A stretch of DNA of 64,000 nt from Heterobilharzia americana (Eukaryota > Platyhelminthes > Trematoda > Strigeidida > Schistosomatidae), in assembly GCA_944470555.2 (NCBI GenBank), contig OX104130.1, forward strand, positions 620,001 to 684,000, read 5' to 3'. The position numbers and the translations under genes are program-made. Shown here piece after piece: positions 22,130-33,300 of the stretch. The notes under the pieces were generated by a model. The model made no database searches, was not told where the DNA came from, and was given only the letters and a program-made list of their open reading frames with translations. How positions within the stretch are numbered: the first letter of the stretch is position 1; the number at the start of each line of letters is the position of its first letter.

Positions 22130-25100
22130 GGATCCATCCAGATCAACCCAGCACCAGGCATTACTGCCTATCCATCCGAGTTGCCACACATCATATCAGT
22201 ACATCAAGTGAAAAGACAGTAAAAGACAGTGCAAGATGAAAATAAGAAAATTCAGTCAAAAGAAATATAAAGTACGAAAAGAGAGAAAGGAAGAACGACA
22301 GAATGGTGAGATTCGGTAAAGCGTTAAGATGAGGATAATGTGTGTATACATCTGCCCCACTGACTTCGGTTCTCAGCCACATCACAAAGAGTCTCCAACC
22401 ACTGGTTCCTCTCGTCCCACCGACTCCAACCATCTAGTCTGCATACACCCACATGGCTCAAACAAACAGCCAGAAACTTCATACATTCATACCATGTTTT
22501 AGTCTGGCCACCTCGAGCCTTTTTCCAGCCTCGACCCACCTCAACCAACATTGTGTGACGAGGCAATCGGCGACTAGGCATACGTAACACGTGTCACAAC
22601 AATCTCAGTCGATGAAGGTTCACAACCCCGTCTACTGATTTACCTCTGCTCCCTAAAACTCTACACCTAACTTCTGCACTCCTCATGTGGTGACACCACA
22701 AAGTACGGTCTATGCTTAGAAGGTAACGGTGACGGTGGTCAAACACCTGGAGCCTTCTCATTTCCTCCCCCTTCAATAGCCATGTTTCACAGCCATACAC
22801 AGTAGAACAGACTGGACTGCTGTCCAGTACATGCGACAATTAATAGACAATCAGATATCACGGTGGCACCATAGGTGGCATAATTTGGCAAAAGCCAATC
22901 GAGCCTTTTGTATCCGTGCAGAGATTTCATCGGCCACTGAGCTTGCCACCAGGGCAGGGCTGATCCTATCCTACTTCCCAGAAAGGTGAAGTGGTCGACA
23001 CACTCAACCACTACACTCCCTACTGTTAGCCGAGGCACCGTTGAAGACCAATCCTGGAGTAACAATTTCCATTTGGTGATGGTGATGGTGGTGAGAAACG
23101 CATCCCAATTTCCAACTCAAAGTATTCAGAAGACTCTGAATCTTGTCAGCGTCTTCACCTAGCAGAACTATGTCATCTGCATGTTCTAGGTCTGAAGAAA
23201 ATTCTCCCGCAATTAGGTCAACCTCTGTGTAGTTAGGTGATGAAAAGGAGACCTCCATAAGAATATCTATGATAAAATTGAGTAAGAATGAAGGGAGTGG
23301 GCACCCTTGACGCACACCGACTGACAAGTACAGCTCTACGGACATCTTACCATTGGCTCTAACACGCCCACAAGTGTTCGAGTACACTATGTACTTACTC
23401 GGAACGCCTTTCAGCGAGAGACATTCACATAAGACTTCTTGATCAACGGAGTCGAATGCCACCGCCTTCAGGTTTAGGAATATAGCTAGTGTCGGGTGTC
23501 GGTAAGCATGACAGTGTTCTAGGACCTGAGGCAGTGTGAATATTTGGTCGATACACCCACAGCCGAGTCTAAAGCCCGCCTGCTTGCCTGGTTTTCTCAG
23601 GCTTGCTGTTCTCGAGCTCCAATCAGGCGTCAGAGAATTATAGAACCTACGATCTTGGACACTATGTTCGTCAGGCTGATTCCTCTGTGGTTATCACAAA
23701 ACGACTTCTCACCTTTCTTGAAGACTGGAATAATCAATGACTTAGACCAGTCACAGGGGATCATATTTGATTCCCATATACTGGTCAACACTCCAGTGAA
23801 CCTTACTAAGACCACTCTACCACCATTCTTGTAGACCTCAGCAGGTAGTCCGTCTGGTCCTGCCACCCTTCCTCGTTTCACGTTACCTACAGCTTCCTCG
23901 ACTTCTCCTAGTGTTGGGTGGCCTATCTCAAGATTCCATTCAGCATCCGACTGGATAGTAGGCAACGCAATGGTGGCTGGAGGCCAGTTAAACTGCTCCT
24001 CGAAGTTTTCTGTTCACCCTTCTAGTAGTCTTCGCCTCTGCGAGTGAGTCGCAGATCCATCCTTCTCCACTATAACCTCACTAACTGTTGTTCACCTTTT
24101 CCTCCCAGTATCCGTAATAAGTCTAAATAACTCTTTATTGTTACCGTTAGCCGCTGCCTTTTCCATCTATTTAGCCTTCGCTGCCCAACACTGTTCGCGG
24201 TTGTTCTGTAGACTTTTTCTCATTATGATTTTAAGTTGTGCTCGCTCACAGCCTGCAGGCAGGGATGCGTTCACGCGCATCCATTAGTTCGGAAGAAGCT
24301 GCTGATATCCCCTTCGGGTCTTTCTACACATTCTTTGAAGCTTTGCTACAGTCTCCAGTACTGCTTTCACAGCAAACTGCAAACAGCAGCAAGCTTATTC
24401 TGGATAAGTGATAGTCTTTTATTCCGACAACTGCCTAGCCAACTTCTCACTGAACACAGCTTTGGGGTTTTCGTTGTCTAGCAGCACTCTTAGCGGTTTT
24501 GTTGCCAAATTTTTCCTACGTCCATTGAGACCAAGGCATATATGCACTCGGACCAATGCATGGTCGCTATCCAGACACGCACTCCAAAATGAGCGGCAGT
24601 CTTCCACCGATCCTCTCCAACGATGACTAATAGCAATGTGGTCTATCTGTGTTCATCGCTGAGTTAGTTGAGCTCGGTGGACACCACGTCAGACAGTGCC
24701 TTTCTTTATGTCTGAAGTTTGTGCTAACTAAAAATAGGCGATTATCTGAGCACAGTTGTAGTAGGCGATCACCGTTATCTGTACGTTCAGCTGGGATTCC
24801 GAAAGTCCCACCTAAGTGCCTTTCTGTATCACTCAGTCTACCCACATGTCCATTGAAGTCACCTGCAACAATCAGGTGAGTCTGGACGTTCGGCTTTCGA
24901 GAACAGGCTAGACAGTTTACGGTAGAACTCGTCTTTCACTGCATCCGAAATGCAGTCACTGGGTGTGTAAGCAGAGATTACAAAGAGACAACGGTGAGTC
25001 TCACTATTCCTTTTAGTTCTCACTGTGCCGTCCAGTCGGATAGCGCAGAGGCGATTATCAACTGGGATCCAGTCTAATAGTGAGTTTTCTGTCCTAGTGC

Positions 25101-26096
25101 TTAATGCTATCCCTACACCTGCAAGACCCGGAGAGCTAGCCATCAAATCTCCAGATACTCGAAGGGTGAATTTTGCAGATTCACCAGATTGGTAGGGAGT
25201 GGTCAGGTGAGCAACCGCACTTGGGTCCTGTGTGCGTGTCTCACAAACACAGCACACATTCATGGTCAGAGTTGCTAGAGTCTTTGTCAACGAAGCCTGT
25301 TGACCAATTTGATAGAGGGTGCAGACACTGAAGGCTCCAATATGTAATTTGGAGCGTGGTTTAAGGAGACCAGGGATGCTGTTCTGTGAACTCAGATCGT
25401 TGTGGAATGCTGCAGAGCTAAGAGACATTGAAGATGATGTAGTATTGTTCATTGGCAGACGTGAAGGAAGATTAGGAGGTAGTGATGGGGAGGTGGATAG
25501 CAGTCTGAGGAAACTTGAGTGCTGAAAGAGTTGTGAGGGCGATTGATACTTCCCGGCTGCCCACACGGTGGAAGGTTATTTCTTCTTAAAGTACCCCAAA
25601 GAGATTTGTGTGACCACAGAGCCCATCGGACATCTGCTTGAAGTTTGTCACACTCAGCCTTTTATGTATGCTTGTTTTGAGCTTTTGTTGTTTTGGGGCC
25701 GGATGGTCGAAAGGAAACGATAAATGAACCAACACCGCCGACCCGGTAGACCGTGGGGCATGATGGAGCGTGTTATTTTTGGGCCGACCTTTTCTAACCC
25801 CCTTCCCCTCCACTGATAAACGCAGCATCAGCATAGCACTGGTAGTCATCCAAGGGAAACACCTTACTGCTGTCACACCCTATCCAGCTAACAGCAGTAC
25901 GACTTCGCCCTCAGACCTCCATCATAGTGTAGTAATTTACACCACAACGGTAACTGCTTTTCGTCTGACCACTATCCAACAGACCTTTTTGGTATGGTAG
26001 GACCTCGAGGGAACAAGTATTCCACCACTATAGCTTGTTGGGTCATTGTGATAGGCAAGCCCGACCACCACGTCACGGTAGCAGCTATCGGTCGAT
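22130..26096 (-). mobile_element. LINE-B (RTE/SR2-like), near full-length
   Basis: This is the best copy of LINE-B. From its 5' end on the minus strand it has a leader (26,096-25,530), a frame leading into an APE-type endonuclease (25,500-24,420; VISAYTPSDCIS, HLGGTFGIPAERTDNGDRLL and SDHALVRVHI), then reverse transcriptase (23,965-22,990; RGRVAGPDGLPAEVYK, FDSVDQEV, GVRQGCPL). The catalytic box reads HADD near 23,172-23,183, where FADD or YADD is usual. The C-terminal part contains ARIQKARLA-like residues and HHMRSAEVRCRVLG, and the tail ends near 22,130. Several frameshifts and stops break the frame. It lies downstream of the last visible PI4KA exon on the same strand. The RTE/SR2 label is from memory of motif style. 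Confidence 0.85.
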
Positions 26097-26222
26097 GAAT
26101 GGTATCCTTGAGTGTAAAGTTGGTGGAGGAATGATATTCATTCAAAGATTGAAGTACTTTCTGTAAGTCACCATTCTTGTCACAAACGATGAATGTATCA
26201 CCGACTGACATATATTCTGTAG
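26097..26222 (-). mobile_element. Penelope-like reverse transcriptase scrap
   Basis: The minus strand reads SVGDTFIVCDKNGDLQKVLQ followed by SLNEYHSSTNFTLKD. This resembles the catalytic segment of Penelope-like reverse transcriptases (YVDDTFv....... followed by N..h..I.FT.E), with the first Asp of the DD pair changed to Gly. It ends exactly where the LINE-B 5' end begins, so LINE-B probably inserted into, or was joined to, this fragment. Confidence 0.5.
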
Positions 26223-26603
26223 AATTTACATTGCTTGATAACTGGATTGAGGAGCATGTCTGTTTCCAGTTGTCATAAATATGTCTGCGTCTCTCTAGTT
26301 GTCGGTGTTTTTAAAGTTGAACTGCACATCAAATGTGTCTTAAGAGAAGTTCCTTCAGATATTTTGTCGGTAAACCGATAACATTTGAGTTAATATAGTC
26401 AAATATAGAAACAAACTGTTTCAATTAGAGGGACAGTTGCGAACCATGAATGAATTTACAGTGTATTTAGGGCAAATGAGAAGCGAAAATGTTGACAGGT
26501 GTAAAATCGAGCCCGGTGTACATGATAGTTAAAGCGCTATAATTATTTTTTAACAACGGAATGGAGATGGCATTTCTTCAAAGAAAAAAACAACCTATCT
26601 TAC

Positions 26604-27253
26604 CTCCAGTAGCTGATGAACGCTTCGATACAACTGAGTGCGCAATATTACTTCCAGCCAGAACAGCGGCATTTTGAAGTGTTGATGAAGTTGTTGAATT
26701 TAAAGCAGACGGTAGAATAAGTGAACCAACACCAGGACGTTCTAATGGTTGATCGGTTAGAAGCATAACCTGTGAACGTAATCTTGGCAGGGTACCACCA
26801 CCACCAGTAGTAGTAATAGTTGCTGACGTTTGTACTGTTGGTGTATTCGGCGTGATAGATGATTCAGTATAAATATACGAATTCCCATGTCGCATATTCG
26901 GAGATGAACTGGTTGCATTGAATGTTGGATTAGAGACAGGATTAGTGGGGAAGCTTAGTGTATTGATCGACGCACCAAGTGCACTACTAACACTACGACC
27001 ACCGAATTCAAGTGTATTCATCAATAACTGATCGTGACGATTTATAGTTGCATCAATATCATTGGTGAAATCACCACTACCAACATCGCCTACTCCACGA
27101 CCAACAGCTTCCAACAGTGCATCCATTTCAGTTTCTATCATACGTGTACTTAAGTATTTACGTTCAGCTTGCATTAAACTCCAAAGACGACTAAGTGCTT
27201 TCAATTCATCGGATAAATCAGCGTCTTCTTTCATTGGATACTGTGGTTTCACT
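26604..27253 (-). CDS. PI4KA: PI4KA exon g
   Basis: The 650-nt exon follows tctgtttgcag and begins with the last base of the split Thr codon, then VKPQYPMKEDADLSDELKAL. The early part matches the [20 protein letters not shown] stretch of PI4KA (SRLWSLM, ERKYLSTRMI). The remaining 150 residues are a Ser/Thr/Asn-rich linker, longer than in vertebrates. The donor is actggag|gtaagat in phase 1. No following exon is found before gap 1. Confidence 0.9.
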
Positions 27254-27263
27254 CTGCAAACAG

Positions 27264-27326
<63 letters not shown>

Positions 27327-30300
27327 GTAATAATAATAATAATAACGAATATATAAATGAAGAACAGAACTCAAACACATGATGAGAAATTCGATTTGGA
27401 GGTGTATGAGGATACTATTTACTGATTTCAGGTTGATATTTATCACGGATTGACATCACTTGGAGAAACAGTGGAAACCTGGGAGGACTAAACAGCTGTT
27501 TCGTCCAAGCATGGGGCTTCTCAGCAGTGCATACCTGCGACCGCGCCAGGTACTGAACCCAGGACATTGAGCACATTACAACTGAGCCATTGGGTCGAAA
27601 TCCGGCGGTCCACATTGCCTGCTTCTGTCAGTTCACGACATAGTGCAACCTCCATCCAATGCCGTCTTCACTTTCAATTTGGTTGGCCCCACCGGTCACG
27701 ACTTCTCATCAAAACTTCGGGAAGATCATCTCGAAGAAAGTCACTAATGATGAAGAATACCAACCCGAAATCAATAAATAAATCCCCACAAACCTCAAAA
27801 CTGAATCAATCTATTGCTAATTGGTGACTAGCTTCGAGAGGTGATCCTCGAAGTTACAATAAGAAGTTGTGACCAATGAAGCCAACCAGGTCAGACGTGA
27901 AGATAGTAAGTCAACGACAGTATTAAGTGGAGATCACACTATATCACGAAATGAGAGAAGTGGGGAATATGGACCATTGGATTTCAACTCAGCGGTTCAG
28001 TGGTAACGTGGTGACCACGAAAACTGACTGTCCTGGGTTCGATTTCTGGCGGGGTCACGGGTGCGCACTGCTAAGTCACATACTACGACGAAACAACTTT
28101 CCAGTGGTTCTCGAACTGGCATTAATCAATGGTCAGTGCCGACGAGAAAACTTGCGATGAAATATACCGGAATATGAATGATATAGCTATTGTACCCCTC
28201 AGCAAATAAACTAGAATCTAGCAACTTTTAACCAGTATACAAATACACCAGAGACCGTTACAGCGAAATAGCATAACGAAATTAAACAGATCAAATGTAA
28301 AAACTAGTTTACAATGTTCCACAGCCCAAACGAAAATAATCATCAATCAGAAAGACAAAATCGATGAGGAATCTTACACGGAAGTGCATCGTCAGTTCAG
28401 CATGCCACTCTTCACAGCAGTATGGAAGGAACAAGTGGATAGATAGTGACTTATAATCCAAGTAAACAGAAGTATGTAGGTGTGCGTAAAGAGAGAGAAT
28501 CGGAAAAAATAAAGGTTAGTGAAAATGCTCTCACTGTGCATGTCAAAGTATGAATACATCTGTGCCATCGTAACCGATTCTTAGCCATGTCACCGATGGT
28601 CTCAAAACACTGATTCTTATAGTCTTGAAGACCCTAACCAGACAGTCTAAACCTCCCTGCATAGCTCATGCCAACAGACAGAGACTAGATGGATCGGTAC
28701 CACATCCTGATCTAGTCATCTTGAGCTTTAGTTCGACCCAATTTAACTTATCCCAGCATTGTACATGGATATAAATAATTAGTTCCGAATACCATCAATG
28801 ATCCATAGATTTTTGTTGGATTAGGGAATAGATAATATGCAGTTTCATTTTAGATTTCTTTATTTGATGTACAACATACAGTCATACAGTATCATTCACT
28901 TGATAGCGTTTTGAGCATAAAATACTGCTCACATAATCACATCGATGAAATCACACAACTTTCGACATCTGATTTTTATAGTCATATCACCCATCCTCGT
29001 TTTCTTTGTTTTTATTGGTAATAAAATCCTCCATATCTACGGTATACGTTTTTCATCCTTCCTATTACATGTCCAACATAGTTAGGGGTAGAGATTGATT
29101 AGTGAATCTTTGTTCAGCGAATCAACACGTAGCATATGTAATAGGAAGGATGAAACACGTATACCGTAGATATGGAGGATTTTATTACCAATAAAAACAA
29201 AGTAAACGAGGATGGGTGATATGACTATAAAAATCAGATGTCGAAAGTTGTGTGATTTCATCAATGTGATTATGTGGACAGTGTTCTACGCTCAAAACAC
29301 TATCCAGTGAATGATACTGTATCACTGTGTTGTATATCGAATAAACGAATCTAACATGGAAAAGCACCTAGAACACAACCAAAAAAGATCAACCCGATTG
29401 AGACAATGCACTGAATTTTGTGAGCAACCAAACGAATAACACAGGTTTCAATTGACAGCTGTAACACAATAGTGTTGGTATAATCAACCATATGATGGTC
29501 ACAGATAGGTCCAAACAAAAACGCTGACACTTTAGGTGTTGCCGGATGCTTAACACATAAAGTTCTATCATGTTGATGAGTCTTCTTCGTGGTACATGAT
29601 CGATAACCTATAGGAATAGTATTCTAATAGTTGAGTTGAAAACCCAGTGGCTAAAATGATTCAGTGTACCGGGCATAGTAACTTGGCTTCCATAAGGATT
29701 TTTTTATCAAACTCATCATTGTGAAAATCAGTAAAATGGATTATGACAGGTGGATAAAAACGATGCTAAACATGTCTACTAATATTTGGACAATGGACAC
29801 TTCTGAAATGAATTATTTACTGTTTACTAAAACATTTCATTGAAATATAGTGTAAATAATATTAAGATATTGAAACGAATTCAATTAACCTGAAAATGAG
29901 ATTATTTAAGTGTATATCAAGGCTGTAAAAAACAACACCGTCAATCTTGTGAACTCCATAATTCAGTGTGCATAGTTATATGAGCGGTTATAGCTACAGA
30001 TAAATCGCAAAGATGATTGCACACTTCCTTTTACACCAGAAGCAAAAGATACAGTCATTAAAATGACATAATCTTAAGTACATCTGACTCCACAGAGATT
30101 TATCTACGATCTGAAGAGCATATGGTTGACTTAGAGTACTCAGAGGATATTCTCCTGTGGGGTGAAGACGTTGACAAAATGCTAAGTACTTTGAACACGG
30201 TGAGCACAAATCTGAGTATTTCTGGTGTGTTTCTCTGGCATCTGTCAAATGTAAGATGATGCTCCAGGATTGGTCTGTAAATGCTCCCATTTTAAGGATA

Positions 30301-33300
30301 GTGAGTGAAGTGGTGGAATGCGTCGATCACTTTACTTACTGAAGGGGGGGGGGAGCAACATCAGCTAGAAGTGGCCGGTTGCTGATAACATCTCAGCTCG
30401 GTTACAGAACGTTCGTTGGCATTTGAAAAGCCCTATCATCTATGACACAAACTGTAGGGATATCTGACTACCTATTAAAGGAGGAATACACTGAGTTGCA
30501 GCCAGTTCTGTCCTGCTGTATGGCTGTGAAACATGGCTGTTAAAACTAGAAGATATGAAGTGATTACAGGATTTTAACCACAAATGTCTTCGAAGCACTG
30601 ATCGCATTAAGTGGGATCACATGAGAAGTCTCATGGTTAGGCAAAATATTCTAGGGAAGGAAAGCAAGTAAGTCAGTGAGGTTTTGAACCTTTATCGACT
30701 GAGGTGACTTGGATATGTATTGTGCATGCCTGGCCACCACCTCCCTGTCTTATTTTGCAGTGCTATGGGAAATTGGATTAGGTTGCAAGAAAGTTAAGTT
30801 GGGCAGACTCCCTAACATGGTACGTCGAGGCAAGGCGTCGACTGCACATGGCCAAGCCACCTCCGTCGCTGAAGCTGGACAACCGCATCCACTGACTTCC
30901 CTTCCTTGCCTAAAACTTTCCGCCCAACCTCATTACTCACAAAGAAACTTCACCATATATGAGCAGTGCTGCGAAGATACCTGCGGACAGAAACCTGTAA
31001 CCTTTTCATACCATCTTTTTTCAGCGACCATGTCTCATACCTGTATAATAGGGCAGAAAAAAACTGCGGCAAAGTATGCTCGTCTTTCAATAGGTAGTCG
31101 GATATCTAACCAGTAAGTGCCACAGATGACGCAGATCGGCAAATGCTAGATGAGTCATTTGTATTGAAACTGAGGTTACGCCAGCAACTCCTGCAGTAAG
31201 TGAAGTGGTCGACAGATTCACCACTTCACTCCCTAACCTGAAAATAGGAGTAGATATAGACCGATCGTGGAGCATCATCTTATATTTCACAGGTGCGAAG
31301 CGCATGGCAAATATACTCATATTTCTGCCTAATGCGACCAGAAGACCCTATATTTCGTCAGCTTCACCCAGCAGGACAATACGGACTTCAGTTGGCACTT
31401 GACTAATGGTAAATTGATGTTTTTTTTAAGAAAAACACATAAACGTACGTGAAATAGTTCAATATAGCTGCATATGCTTTCTCTCGGAGAGCAATTCTAG
31501 CCAATGGGAATAAATAACCAGTATCGGCTGGGCACTGACTTCCATTACTTCCTCCTGTCCTCCCACCAGCACTTACTACACTCCCAGCACTACTACCCAT
31601 TCCACCGCCACCTCCTCCTCCCCCCGCTGTTGTAGTACCACCGGCACCAGTAGATAATTCTTCAGCCGAAATCCCACGGGATCCAGAAGGGGTAGGCTTG
31701 AATCCAGTATTCTGTAACAGGCTTAAACACATTTCCACAAGTCGGCAACGTACACCTAATGCAGCCACATTACTAGTTAAACGTCCATGTATAATTGCCG
31801 ATACATTCTCATAACGTGGATGGCGTTGTTGATGACTGCTACCACTAGTAGACTGCGCAACACCACCTTGCACGGACTGTACGCTTTTATCTAATGAAGA
31901 TATTTCACCAGCGAGTGTTTTTTGCAACAAATCAAAAAAGATATCCAATTGTTCTTGACTTGATGATTGAGCAACATACAGTCGTTCACTGAAAAACTGA
32001 ACAAAAAACATACAGGGAAGAGACCATTGACACTGTCAGATAAGAATCAACAACACGCCTCAGACTAACAGTGAGAAACTTCAAAGACTGATGCCACGTC
32101 TTCGTCCGACCACCCTGGACCCTCTTCCATTCTAATCGAACATCCCCTAGCATTGGAAGTCGAAGTAAGCGATTGATTGGTATGCGCAGTACACGTGCAA
32201 GATGCATAAAAGTTATTCGACAGAATGATTTAAATCATATTTCTGACAGTATGACACTACGTATTTGCTTTTCCCTAGTTGATTGGGTTCCATCGCAATG
32301 ACCGACCTCATCAGTTGGCATATACGCTCATGTGCAGATGTCTGGAGATAAACAATGACTTCATTTCAATGATATCAAAATGAAACCATCGGCCATATCA
32401 CTCGGAAGCCTACGTATAAACAAAGGCTGCCCAACAATAGTAAATAATGTCTCAATATCAAACACTATACCCGTTGGACAAAGAGTAACTATCACAACTC
32501 AGTGATCAAATGAATAATGTTCGCGTGTTTGAAGCGACGACTGTTAGGATCAAGTCTCAACTGGGAACAATATAACTCACTGGGATGCAGAAACAGCCGT
32601 CTGAAGAGTTCCAATTAGGCGAAACTAAGCATCCTGGATTTCTCAAATGCTGGCCACTATCAATCTTAAACGTCTGAGAGTATGTTTCAGAATAAGCCCT
32701 TATTCGGGAAAGGTCATGTACTATTTTAAATAATAAAAACCATAAGAACCAACGTCACTACTCTTGACATCAAGTTCAGGAATGCTTTTTCAACGCTATA
32801 ATGATACCAATTGAACACAGAATTAACAGTAGGACAACACATTCCAACGGACTAGACAAGCAACCAATAAATGTATCCGATCCAGTGCTACAGGAGGTCA
32901 ATCGCGGTGTGAATGGTTCAATGGTAACTTCTTTGACTGGAACACACGCGGGTTCAAATCTCAGGCAGCACATAATTTTCGCAGAGGTTGTACATATACC
33001 TTGCTTCTGAGTGCTCCTAGGCACGTAACATAAGTCCACCGCGTCCTCCCGATCGCCTTAATGCAATTAATCTCTATGGCAAATGTTTCAATTACTTCTG
33101 ACAAGTGGGAGCAATAACCTCGCCTAGCTAACTAGTTCACTAATAAATACCCGGTCCTAACCTCGGATAAAGAGGGAACGTTGCACACAGGCCCAACAAC
33201 CCTACCCCACGAAACCAATACAATCGCTAAACAAACTTCAAAACACAAACAAAATATAAAAAATAAAAACAAACTTATTCCTCACTGGAAACAAAAAGGC

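Noticed and set aside
27249..27446. Open frames of poly-Leu, poly-Tyr or poly-Asn over the TAA repeat
   Set aside because: They arise only from translation of the (TAA)n microsatellite. The real coding part on the minus strand begins at the acceptor at 27,253.
30341..30352. G-run as a possible G-quadruplex
   Set aside because: It is a single run of G without the four-tract arrangement and lies in a decayed LINE-B remnant.
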